Part shown: positions 21,901 through 34,440 of the stretch, in pieces | Layout: each line of letters begins with the position of its first letter | Position numbering within the stretch: position 1 is the first letter of the stretch | Assembly: GCF_020497125.1 (NCBI RefSeq) | Contig: NC_059087.1 | Location: forward strand, 13,363,925-13,427,924 | Direction of reading: 5' to 3' | DNA from: Mauremys mutica | Taxonomy: Eukaryota > Chordata > Testudines > Geoemydidae | Length of the DNA: 64,000 nucleotides | Notes under the pieces: model-generated | What the model was told of the DNA's origin: nothing | Seen by the model: the letters and a program-made list of their open reading frames with translations, nothing else | The model's database searches: none | Translations under genes and position numbers: made by a program

Positions 21901-24900
21901 CCCTTCCCAGTGAATGTGTCTTGATGGCACATCATGCCTGACTCTTTGCATAATGCAGATCCATCTGATTTCCATAAGTTCCCTTTCTGCATGAAACATG
22001 CTTGCTATTCTATTCCATGTTGAGCCTGCTTCTCTCTTGACCTATGATCACTGAGGTTTTAAAACAGTGTTTATTCTCAAGTTGGCCTAATAGGAAATGG
22101 TCTGATCCATTAAGAAATAGGGTTTGAATGCCTGCTGTCTGGCCGGTATCCAGAAGGCTGGTAGTTGTAATGTATGGCCTTCAAATTAGAAGGTGTAGAG
22201 CTGTGGGAGGAAAGGGAGGAAGAGAATGGGTTCTCAGGGCTTTGTTAGAGTAACTCACATGGCAAAGTATTTTTTCTTCAAGTGGAGCTGTATTGACTAC
22301 AAAGAACCACAAGAGTTGGTAGTTCCAACAAAAAATGGACAGATAAAATCCCAAACGTGGTAACTTGGTGCTCAAGATGGCTTCAGCTGCCTTCCTGCTT
22401 GCGGTAATTTTTACTTGAAGTGAGAGAAAACAGTAATGTTTCTCCTTTGTAGGTTAGACTTTTCACAATTAATAGTAGCTCAGGTATATTTCTATTTCAC
22501 TTACATTTTGCCAATGATACTTGGCAGAACTAGGGGTTCTCTGAGCAATATACAGCACAGTACCTGGGGCACCGAGATCTTTTATTGTTTACCTAAAGTA
22601 CAATGAAACTGAGTCATCGAATAGATAACGTACATCAATTGCATCCATCCTTTTAGTCTATCTAGTTCTCATAAAATTTAATGGTTTGTTCGGCACAAAA
22701 AAAGGGGGTTCAGACAGTATATAGAATAAAAGGTTTTGATATTTTTTGTTTACATGTATCAATATGTAAAGGAAAATAAATATGTATAAAAATTTAAAAT
22801 AATATAAAACGAATGAGGATGCAGCATAGATTTTACTCACTTGCTGTAGATTGCTGTGCAATGTAAAAATTTATGGGAATTTATATTTCTCCTCCCAAAT
22901 GGAGTCAAAACCCTTACTACAGTTTTATGATAAAGTAAGTGGCAGGTTGAATGCCAATTTTGTCATAAATAAAAAAGCCCAACTTTGCAATAAAATGGGT
23001 TGGCCTGTTTTTGTGGCTGCTTTACAGATTTGTTCTCTTTAAAAATGTTGTTGCTTAATGTCTTCTTAAAATATTTTCTTTCCCTGTAACAAAATCTTAT
23101 TTGTCTCCCCTCAGTATGTCCTAGGTGAATGAGATGGACTGTTAGCTCCAGGAAAAGGTAATGTTTACTGTGGCTTGTTCACATTTAACACTGTCCCAAG
23201 GGGTGGTTGTATTCTCCAGAAATAAAAAAATGAGATTTTTTTTTAATACTTTCCAAATGAGCTGTTTGTAATTAGAAAATTTCATAGTATTAAATGATAA
23301 AAGTGCCCAGGCAGCGTAATTTCTATATATGTGCTCCCATTTAGAAATTTATACTGAGATTCATTTTTTACAGTCTTCATGGCCCTTTTTAATCTGCTGT
23401 ACCTGCTCGAAGTATAATACGTAACCTTAGGTTTAACAAGGAATGTAACTTTTTGTGTCTGGCATCTCAAATGGAATGTGTGACCAGGTTGGGGACAGTG
23501 GGCATTTACATGTGTGCACTTTGACCTAGTCCATATCTGTATAGGTGACTAACCCACCACACATGTTGACACTATGTTTGAGAGTAACTCGGGATATTGG
23601 TGTTGTCCTTCAGAATTAAGGCCCATTGACAGCGGTCACAATGTACCTAAAGCCAGTCTTTTTTGTCTCGCTGTTTCATGAGTGTTAGATTACAAATATT
23701 TTGAGGATAAAAACAAAGACTCTAAAAATAGATACGTACATGTTGCAGTGAACTTCAGTTATAAAGAAGGCTTGTTTCTGACATATTTACTTATCCCTCA
23801 TTCGATAAGTGCCCCAGTGATGTAAGGGTCTCAGACCCAATAGTCATTAGTTCTACCACTGGCAAAGGGTCAAACCTTGCTTCCATTGAAGTCTAGCAAA
23901 ACTCATATTGACTTCAATGGGAGAAGAACTGGATCTTAAACCTAGATTAAAGGGTGGTGAGAGATGAGGGCTTTTTCATCCAGTGACCAGTTCAGTCCCA
24001 AGTCGTGCTTGTCAGGTAAAAGCCATTTGTTCCTTATTACCCAGAGCAGAAAATGAGGCTTTCATCCACCCCCATTCTGTTCTCTACCTAATTCAAGTTC
24101 TTCGTGCAGTTGGTTATGAATTCAGTGTCTGTGCTTTTTCACCTAGGATTGTTATATCCTTCTGTTGTTTTTCACATAGCTTTTAATTTTGCTGTCAGCA
24201 GTCTGCAGTCTCAGATCATTATATCTGTTGCAGCTTCAGATCAGTCCTTTTATGCTGTGTGATGAGTCAAATCCCTCAGTTTTGATTAATATGAAGTGAA
24301 GGGTCACTTAAATCCATCTCCTAGCTCAGTGTGAACTGCCACATCTTTTGCAGACTCACTTATTTTTAGGCATTGCAGATTTTCTGTTTTCTCAGAATTA
24401 TAAAAACAGTAATCAAAGTTACAATAATAAAAGAAGCAAAGGGAGCTTCTAAAAGCTGTCTGTGTTCTTGGCTTGCCCATCTTGCCTTTATCATGTTGTC
24501 CTAGTTTAGCAGCAGGTAGTTTTGAGTGTCACCCTATTGACCCCAACAATGAATGTCCTTCAGAAACCTTTGAGTCACAGCAATTCTGAAGAAAGGACTG
24601 AACTTCCACTTCTCTGCTGAACATACTCAGTAGCTGCATTAGTGCAGCCTAGAATGTGGATCCACAATAACTTGTGTATGTCCTAGAGGTCCTTTTCCTT
24701 TCAGCATGTTAAATATCTTAATGATCTCTTCAGCCATCTGATGTACAGCCTGTGAAAAAGGCAAAATCTATTGGGGGAGCAGGTCCTCATTATATCCAGA
24801 GATACCATTTTGTTGTCTCTGCTGAACAGTTTCTGGATGTCTTAACTTCCACTTTTAGGTCAGCCTCTGTTAAATTAATACTGACTTCATACTGATATTG

Positions 24901-26374
24901 ATTAGAACTATTGTTCTGTCAAGGAGCTGTCAACCGTTGAGGTCTATTTGCATTCTCTTGACATTGATCATAATTTCCCATCCGTTGTCATGCTCAAATT
25001 CTTTGTAGCATAATGTATTTTGTTAGATGCCACTTATTCTTGAGATTATAAATCCTAGTTCCCATTGCTGCTACTTTATGTACCCAGAGAGTATTGAGCA
25101 CTGTTCTCTCAGTTTATCAATAAGGCAACACAAATGATTACAGTTCAGCATTCATTATGCATTTGGGATGCATGGAGGGGAAAAGGACACTGCTGATCCT
25201 CTTCGGCTTTCTGAATCCCTAACGCTGGATATTTTATTGAATTTAGAACATCCCTATTACCACCTGTGAAGAAATTGTGTAGCAAAGTCTCTCTAATTGG
25301 CTATTGAACTGACTCAGAAGGACACAACCCAGTCAAGATGAGTTTGTCTTGCATGTTCCCTCTCCTATCCCACCTCACACAGCAATTACAGACAGAGTAT
25401 GACTCCATCTACTGAGAAACAAGGGAGTGAAAGATAAGTCAATCAAATTTATTATATAAGGGCAAATCGACCCATTTCCGTTCTAGTTTTCTTTGCTTCC
25501 TGACCTGGAAGCATGGCCTGTGGAGGTACACTACTCAAATATCAGTTATTTTCCGCTCATAAGCTAATTTGGCTATAATCTTTTAAGACGCTGTTTGAAA
25601 TCCTCCCGAAGTACAGCCCTAAGATGTGAACACTCAGGTTTTTTGATTGAATTATTTTTCTAGTGTGACTTAACTGCTTACACTTTCTGCATATTTTGTT
25701 TTGCCTCCAGCCAGCTCCTTTCATCACCAAAACTGCAGCTGGGTGCAATGTCTGGAACAGTTGGTTGAAAGTGAATACATGCTTGCCCACTAATTAAATC
25801 GTCTAGAAGGCACTCCCTCTTCCCTGAAACCAGCCTTCATGGCATTGTGCCTGCACTAGTCTATCCGTAAATACAACCATGAAAGAATGCCTGGTAAGGC
25901 ATATAATACAAAACAACGTATACCTTTGATCTCACCTTAATTTTCCTTGCCATGGATAAACACTGGAGATTAAATTTAGGTGAAAAAGTGCTTTGCTGGA
26001 TTTTGTATATTCTTGAAGCAAGCTTCAATGTAGTCCTGCCTGTTATAATAAATCCTCATTTACCCTCCAATGATCTTGTGAAGTCCTAAGTACCTCATTT
26101 AATGCTTTTGCATGAAAAAGAATGCCTGTTGACACGAGTGAGTCCTTCACATGTGCAAAATGACAGGTGCTACACAAACACACGCAGCTCTGCCAAGCCG
26201 CTTCAACACTGACCTACTACTCTGCTAATCCTGGGCCTCTGGCACAGTTTGCTCAGGATACATGCTGTGGAGAAATGTCATCGGAGAGCTGGACTGATGC
26301 TGTCAAATCCATTTTTCTTTTTAGACCTAAGCCGCATTTACACCACAGTTCTCTAGAGAAGAAAGTCAGTCATT
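18978..26374. other. Intergenic, 7.4 kb largely unassigned
   Basis: Ordinary AT-rich sequence. There are many short chance readings and no splice-flanked frame. A minus-strand patch at about 21800-22000 weakly recalls a LINE reverse transcriptase (GFMP motif), but I could not extend it. No sharp repeat boundaries were found. Confidence 0.45.
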
Positions 26375-26570
26375 TCATGATAATACTTGACATTTATATA
26401 GGGTTACAAATAATAATCAACCTGCACAGCAACCCAGTGAGATCACTAAAATCCCACTTATTGTGATGGGGCAATAGGCAGCCAGGCATTGACTTACCTA
26501 AAACCCATACTGAGTGGCAGACCTGTGATATCTGGCCTTTGCATTCCTAAAGCCAGGCCTGATCCAATAG
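26375..26570 (-). mobile_element. Old MIR/CORE-SINE-like fragment
   Basis: Read on the minus strand, the order of blocks fits a MIR-type CORE-SINE: a degenerate tRNA-like end near 26550, a core, then a tail rich in TGATTATTATTTGT-like sequence. Divergence is high and boundaries are approximate. Confidence 0.4.
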
Positions 26571-29500
26571 TCTTTGCAGTCCCTCTTCTTGTAACCTAAT
26601 GCCTCAGAATATATTCCTAGGGGAAAAAATTCTGCATTTGCTTTTGTTTCATCACATGGTAACAGGCCAGATTTTGGATTTCATTTTTTTTTAAATCCAA
26701 GTTTGTTGTTCACAGCACTGCTTACATTTTCTGCATGCTGTTATTTCCAACGATTGCATTGCTGTCCATTAGAGAGAGAACCCAGACCCCTTTAATTTTG
26801 CTAATACCAACTGCCCTTGCTAAAAGTTAGGTGCTAGATATGGAAGTGGGGCCAAGCATAGGAACCTCCTTGAGAAATGTGATTGGCATGGTGAAAGGTG
26901 TCTGAAATTGGCCATCCCCATTGGCTGCTGATTTGTTATAAAGGCTTAACCAGGTAACATTTTTCCCCCTTCAGGGTGTAGTGTGACTGAGGTTGAAAAA
27001 AGATGGGGCCTTTCTGCTTTGAGCAGATGAAATAATTTATGATTTCAGCCAAAAAGCTGTAGTAACGATAATGCTTTTTTAATCAAGTGCTCATTGCCCA
27101 CAGATCTTTGAGTGCCTGACCATAAACATAACAAAACCCAGTAATTATCAAACAGCATTATGACCCCAGTAAATCTTATGACATATATAAAGCATATGCG
27201 CACATACTCACTCCAGTGCTGTAGCCCCCCCTCCAGTAAATACCTCCCCCCTCATTTAGCTTCACCTGGAAACCAATTTCACATGAGCTCTGAAGGAGTG
27301 AGAGGATAAGTACTTGAGAGCTGCACACGCTTTGTGGAGGAGCCTCCTGTCCCCTCAGATTCATAGACTGGGATGCTCAGCAGTGACAATGCCATCTGGT
27401 AGTGCAGTGGTGGGAGTTTAGCGGTTCTTCAGGTGCACCACACCTGCATGATTTACAACATTATGTACACAAAGTAAAACCGGCCGGCATACTTGCTAAA
27501 CTAGAGGCAGCCAGTTCAATTGATTGTAGCAGGAGTGTCAGGCTTACACCCACGAGAGCCAGATTTCCAACTCTTTCATGGTGAGGATGACATCACTATG
27601 ATCATTATCATCAGAGTGGGCTCTCTTCTCTCCACTTGCAATTGCACACACCACTTCCCCATCTGTTGGGATGGCACAACATCCCGGTGGTAATTGCAGC
27701 AGCTACTCAAATGGAATTAATGTTAGGAAGGTATTTTCAGCTGTCTTTTAAAATGCTTCAGCAGCTTAAAACAAAGAGGAAGGCCAGCCCCATAGGACCA
27801 GACAGCCTTCTGTGTCCCATGGTTTGGGACCCTCAGATTTAAAACTTTGAGAAGTCCTGACTAGCTGCAGCCTGCAAGTGGTTTTAAAAAGTAGTCCTAT
27901 GCACCCACCAGGAGAGATTTTCAAAAACACCTAAGGGAATTAGAGCATCTTTAAATTAAGAGTGGATGCCTTTATGAGAGACTCCAAGTAGAGTCTCTTT
28001 AAAGGCTATCATAGATTTCACATACACCATAAAGGCTTCTCTGGGGCTTAGGTCTCCATGTTCATTTTGGGATCAAATCTGACTCCCAGGTTCAAAATTT
28101 TACTTTTCTATTTCCAGGTATTTTCCTCCAGCCCACAACAGAAGGAATATGGCCATCTTGTCCAGGCTGAATCTCTACCCCTTTACCTTCCCATCCACTC
28201 TGCAAACTCTGTCAGCAGGAAAAGGATAGGAATTGTCCTATGCTACCCTGGTAAGGTTGTGGGAACTTTGCCTGGCTTTCTGGTAGAGGAAAGGTTTTTT
28301 TCTACTTGGGGACCTAGTTATTTGCAAAGATGAATATCACGTGCGTCATCCCCCACAACACGTGACAGATATTGCCTGAACCAATGTTGCTGAGAGAGGC
28401 TGATGTGCTGCTGATGTAACATTTCCAAAGCTACCTTCTTCAGGTACGTTTAGGAGTAGGATATTGCAGCACGTAGTCTGGGAGGTATCTGTAGTTAGAC
28501 ATGAGTGATGTCTGAAATGTATGTGATGCTCTTAAAATGCGCCCCATTCTTTCACATCGCCTCGCCAGCAGGCTCATGCATTGTGGTCTCTTTATACGTA
28601 CCTGAATATGCCTGTGCTCAGCTTTATCTCCCACTTTCACTATCTGCATGGGCATAAACTGGATGACTTTTTAAAATAGAAAATGACAGCTACAACCTCA
28701 CATTGTGCAAAGAAAATAACATTGGACACACACCTTTAATCACATTACGTTCCCACTGTTTGCAGTCTCCCATCAGAACCAGCACTGGCTAATAATGACT
28801 GACAGCATCACAACTAGCAAAAATTAAAACCATTATTCACAGAGATGTGACTTCTTTCCTTTTTCAAAGCTTTTCTATATTAAGGTAGCACAGATAATGT
28901 GACAAGGTGGACGTCGAATGATCTATTACCTGATGGATCCCAGAATACTGTAAAAATGAGAGCAGTGCTGGCAAACCGGATGACATTTGTCCAACTTTAC
29001 TTAACTGAGTTGCATTCACTTAGCTCTGACAGCCTATTGATAACCATTGCCCAGTGAGAGCATTGGTAGAGTAATTTGAGTTGAGCAGCTAATGCACTCT
29101 CACTACTAAGCACTGAATGAAAATTTGTTCACGCTTTTAGGTCATTACGAACTTGCAGGTTAAATAGCAACCTGTGACGGGCAGGAGGACCTGTGGGAGT
29201 AACTTCAGGATTTTCTTCTCTAGATAATGGCAACTCTGGACTAATTCTTGGGTGGGGCATGACTGCACCACCTGCTTTGGAGAGGTGATAAAGCTGGATC
29301 CCTGCCTTATTAGTAAAGAGAGAGGGCTTAGTGAGGGCTCTGATGCTTCATCCCTCTTGGTCCAAGCATGATGCAGAAGACCTCTGCTCAATAGGGTTTT
29401 TGGAGATGGTTAAGGGTGTGCTTCCCAGAATGATGAAAGAGTGGAAAGGAGCTTTTTTGTAGCGGGCAGGCTGCTAGAGTTCTTCTTGGAATAATTATTT

Positions 29501-32500
29501 TGATGTGGATGGGATTTTGTTGTAGTATTAATGGCAGGGCACCTGGAGCTTTGTGTAGAAGTCTTCTTATCTAAACCAAAATAAATAGGTCTTATTTGCC
29601 TTGCCTTTCTAGCCATAGATCACATGAGTTATCCATGCCACAATAAAGGGCTAAGTGAGAGAGAGATTAAAACAAAATGATCAAGGATGGGATAGGTGAA
29701 ATGACCCCATTCCATGGATTGGTAGGTAATGATGAGGGAGTACATGCTTAGTCCCCACAACTGTTTGGTTTTAAAGAGAACTATCCATCTTGCTCAGTTC
29801 AGTGTGCTGAAATTCACACACTCAGAGCACTGTGGGCTGTGTAGGAACTCAGAAATGTAGTTGAAAAATAAATTTGTATCTTATTCATTACTCAGTGTAT
29901 TTTCTGTAGACAATGCAGAGGCGTGTGACTGCAGCAGTCCTATTCCAGACGCATACAATGGCAGGCATAGCCCTCTTTCACACAAACAAATTCCAGATAC
30001 TGTGTATTCTAAAGGAAATCATTTTCTTTGCCTTTTTGCTGTAAGAATATGGTGATGCGTAAATGCTACTATTCAGCCTTTAACAATGGCCCTGTTGCAG
30101 CCAATTTCCCTGTCTGAGTGAGAAAAGGGAGGATAGAATATTCTCAGTAAATGGAGCAAAGCATTGAATCTGTGGAAAGCTAGATACGAATGAGTTCAGT
30201 AAACTGCATGTGGCAGTTTGTTCAGGTTCAGCCAAACAGCTTAACATCCTGCAATTGGCCACCCTCTAGGAGGCCAGAGAATGGACTTGGGGAATAATTC
30301 CTCCCATCATGTACCACAGCAAAAGGTCAGAGATTCTTCCACTCTACGCAACAAACAACAGTAAACACCCCCGTGTCAATATCTAAAGCTGCAAAATGGA
30401 ATCTGAAACATAGTTCTGGCTGGCTGTTTGGCCCAGTCATGAGAGCATTCTGAGTAATTCAAGGGGAAGAACACTTTTTTAAGGGCTCCCAGTTTGGATG
30501 AATTTTCAGTAAACTATACAACATTAACAAGCTTCTGATAGGAAAGATCTAGACATCTGCAGTCCAGTCGCTGAGCACAGCAAATCAGTGATTCCAAAGT
30601 AACTGCACATGAGATTTTTAAGTTTATACCAGTGGGTCTTGAACTCAAAGTCCAAACTGAACATCACCAGACTCCAGGGACAGTTTAAAATACAAACCCA
30701 AACTTTCCAGATTTCTCCTCATATAAATGTTGGGGTTTTCAGGATCGATATCTGTATTTTGCAGTGCTGGCCTTTTATTAATAAACTATACAGGCCGTAC
30801 GTTACAATGGATGCTCCAGTGATGTTACATTTAACTGCTACGTCCTTCACAGTCTCAGCAGAGTCAGTGATCCAGTTCAGACATCATCACTGATACAAAG
30901 CACCTTCTCAGCTGTCTTCCTGTCAGTGAACTGTTACCTTAATGAACAGCTTTCCAGCACTTTTCTATCCATATCATGTATTCTGAGTTCAACTGACAGT
31001 TCAGCCTTTTCACTGTAAAAAGCTTTCACTTCTATCTCCTTTTGCCTAGACAGAAATTAGGGGCACAAGTGGTTTGCAGAACCTTTTATACAGTTTGTGA
31101 TCTCTTTAGTAGAATGGATTACTTGTAAAATTCTCTCTCGGTCCCTAGGATGTGACGGAGAACAGCATTTCTGTTGTGTGTTCATACAGTCTAGCACTAT
31201 GGGTTCTGGATGACTCCAACTCCTAGGCGGTACTGCAATCCAATTAAAAACGCTAACTTAATCAATGTATACTTTCCCCCATTCTCTTAATTCCAAGTGT
31301 TTCTATTCTTTATTACATTATGTAACAATTTCATAGACAACTGGTACGATAGTGGGCTGGCAGAGTTTAGCATGTTGCTATAAATGTACACCTACATACA
31401 TAGAGAAGTATAGGGTATCTAAATTCGGAGTCAACGTTTGTACAAATGCTGGATGGTTAATTATACGGATATGAACACCGACTGCTGTTTGGTAGCATGC
31501 AGCTGTAAATAGCTCTTGTGTCTAGTTACACATGTGGGCTGCCCACTTATTAAGCAGTGCTGTGCGCAGAGAATAGGGATGCTACTCATTGCTTAATGTT
31601 TGCCAAGCAAAAGAAGTTCTACAGAAGTTCTAACTGGTGGCCAGGCCATTCAGAGAGTTGCAAAGGGGTTAAAAAAGAGATGTCTCCTCTATCATTGCCC
31701 CTCCAGCTGGGCATATTGCAAGATGTTATCACCTTTGGCTAGCTGGGTACCTGTAAATGGCAAGGTCTGGATATCAGATTGGATGGGCTTGTTTAATGGT
31801 CAGATCAGGTATGGTAAATCCTATGTATCCCTCCAGCATTAAGCTCTCACACCCCTAATATAATAAAGTAATTATATGACCCTTTTCAGAGAATGACTGC
31901 GACAACCAAAAGATTTGATTATTCTGAAACCAGCCAGGAAGCTTTTTTAAAAAAAAGAATGGGGCCGTGCGGGGAGGGGAGGGTCAACTTTAAAACACCC
32001 AAGAACCTGATTCGAATGCAAAACTGCATCAACAGCCATCTGAACAACTGTTTTATAAATAAAATGAAATGTTTCATTGCAGTGTAAAAATGCTGCTTTC
32101 AGAAGAGGCAGTGGACTGTAAATGGAGAACAAGTCAGTCTCTATGAATAACAAATCAAATTAATTTTTTATTCTGCCAACTGCTGTCATGAAATAACCAG
32201 GAAAAAAGCTATAAACAGCGTTTTTGTGATGAAACACTGTAAATCACTGAATCTAACTTTTTAAAAAATGAAATGTCTGGAGGAAGAGCTGTTGCGGTGT
32301 CTTGAAATGCCCATGAAAATTCAAAAGGGAGAAAAGGAATATATTAAAGTGTCTAATTTGTATCGTAACACCAGCCTGCCCTTTCCACTCTCTGTATCAA
32401 CAGAAATGTTAACAGAATAATTCTTCACCGCAAAATGTTTTTGTGTGACTAGATCCACTGGAGTGCTGTAGAGATTCTAAAACAGAAACCTGGGTTGGCT

Positions 32501-32640
32501 CTAGCAAAAAATAATCATTCCCTTGTGACAACACCAGAGTGAACTCTTTTTTGGGAGACTGACTATAAACAAGCAAGGGTAAAATCACCTTAGTAGCATT
32601 GTCATCATCGCAAACAATCCCAAAGTGACGTAGCTTCCTT
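26571..32640. other. Intergenic, 6 kb unassigned
   Basis: No gene or clear transposon boundary recognised. Readings of 60-99 codons on both strands lack start context, splice sites or protein motifs. Confidence 0.45.
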
Positions 32641-33430
32641 GTAGATCAAGCACCACGCAGATTGATCTGCAGCGAGGTCCTTAAAGTGGTGAAGCTGGAT
32701 AGTCAGTTTATGTCCATCACAGGTGACCTTCGTCTGCCACTAATGCTTTTGCAACCCACGTGATCGCCAGACTTGTAGCAGCATTCCTTGGTAAACATGC
32801 TCCATAATTTGTTGGTCTTCCATCCAAATAATATGTCTGTACCAAGAAAGCTGCCTCAACTGCACCAGGTCTGATGGAGGCAGTTAGTGGGTTCAGTTAT
32901 GAATATCCTCATCACTGAACTCATCCTGCCACTTAATGTGGAGCAGCTAATGGAGTTGAGAAGAATCAAAATGTCAATCCTCTGCTCTTCAGCCTTCCTT
33001 GGTATACACATTTCTCCTCTGTACCATGAAGATGATGTAACTGTGGTTCCACAGATTTTGTAGTAAGCTTGATGTTCCAACAGAGCCACTGAAGATCCTG
33101 TAACATGGTGGAGGCTGCTGCTCTTTGAGCATCCACATCTTTTGAGCACCCTCCAGTCCTGCCCGTGATGTTCCCAAGTATTTGACAGTTGCCAGCTGCG
33201 CCATCTCCTGTCTGGACAAAGAGATACTGAGGCAGTTGTAATTTAAAGTTTGGAGGCCACTTGATGGTAATGGCCAGCAACTTAATTTTGTCTGGGTTAG
33301 TAATCAAACCAATGCACTCCGCTTCTTGCCAGACCAGATCAGACACGCACTGCAGCGATTCACAAATTGAGCCAACCAGACGACATCATCAGCATATTCA
33401 GAGTCCTGAAACAAAATGGGTTCAGTTTGA
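32641..33430 (-). mobile_element. Degenerate LINE reverse-transcriptase fragment
   Basis: Translated on the minus strand with several frame changes, the order of blocks fits a non-LTR reverse transcriptase C-terminus. EYADDVVWLA is near 33400, then LIWSGKK, TVKYLG near 33180, IKWQDEFSDEDI near 32930, and LRQLSWYRHIIWMED near 32840. Stops and shifts interrupt every frame. The clade cannot be fixed by eye, though the WxxH...MED tail differs from the CR1 copies elsewhere in this window. Confidence 0.65.
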
Positions 33431-34215
33431 CCCTAATGACAGCTGCCCCTTGTTATGGGTGTTGATGAGCTGGAGTTCGTTTTGAGTTCCGAGAGGGGAC
33501 TTTTTGTTTTGACTGTTGATTTGTTTTAAATGTTATGCCCATGCATATCTCATTACAAGATTGAGCTCTTAGACTGCTACTGGGATGTGCAATATCTAAA
33601 TCTAAATAAAGAAAATGCTCTGAGAAACAGAGGGAGATTCCTGAGACACTTTGGTGCTTCCATGTCATCACCTGTAACATCCATTATATTTATCAGTGTA
33701 TGGGATTTTTTAAAAGAGAAGACTCCTGCACTGTTACCAGATGTTGCTGTTTAAAAAGATAGAGTAAAAATGTGTTTATAAGGCTGTGTTGTTATATCTT
33801 CAGTTTTAATTTACATTCAATGCACTTTTTAATCTATAGGCAGTTTAGTGCAATACTATAAATTATGTTAACTGCTAAATTTAATTGTCATGATTCATCC
33901 AACCATATTCTGTCATCTGACTGATTAAGTAAATGTGCAACATCAGGGCCCAGATTTCTTTGCCAGTTGCTCTGACATTTCTACCTGTTAATTTCCTGGA
34001 GTGAACGTTACTGTGGGGCTTTGATAATTAGTGGCAATGCATTAATTATGTTAATCTCCTGTTAAAGTGCTCTTAGGTTGCACATTTCTGCAGTTATAGG
34101 TTGAAGCATTATCCACCATAAGCACATATCAAGATGTGATCCCAGCAGTAAAGTCCACTCTTTAAAAATATTGTAACTAACTAATAAAGTGAAGAAGGAG
34201 GTTTTCTGGTTAAGG
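33431..34215. other. Intergenic, unassigned, AT-rich
   Basis: No gene seen. The part from about 33810 to 34110 is AT-rich and rich in TAATTA-like words without repeat hallmarks. Confidence 0.4.
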
Positions 34216-34440
34216 CACTAGATTAGGACCCAGTGTGATCTTTTATAGAACACTGGCACTCTATGCGTCAGTTGCCCATTAGTAAAATGGAGATAACACT
34301 TCTCCCACCCTTTTCTGTCTAGATTGTAAGCTCATTGGAGCTGAGATCATCTTTCTAGGTATCTGTAGTGTGCCAAGCACATTGGGGTCCCAATATTTTA
34401 GTGCTGCAGGCAGAACTGTAATATAAATACTAATGGTTTT
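34216..34440 (+). mobile_element. tRNA-derived SINE, degraded, with CR1-like tail
   Basis: A degenerate tRNA-like head (AAGGCACTAGATTAGGACCC) is followed by CCCATTAGTAAAATGGAGAT and AGATTGTAAGCTCATTGGAG. These modules follow the head in other SINE copies here (38697, 42226). Boundaries are approximate. Confidence 0.6.

Noticed and set aside
21799..21999. Minus-strand reading with GFMPKTDVVGDILL, weakly like a LINE reverse transcriptase
   Set aside because: Only one short block resembles RT, and no second RT motif could be found in order on either side.
29137..29616. Adjacent minus-strand readings of 84 and 68 codons
   Set aside because: Different frames, no recognisable domain, no splice-site logic linking them. 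Possibly an unclassified repeat.
31893..31935. Shared CAAC.AAAAGATTTGA word with 7285-7305, giving TTKRFD in both translations
   Set aside because: The match is too short and flanks do not align; treated as coincidence.
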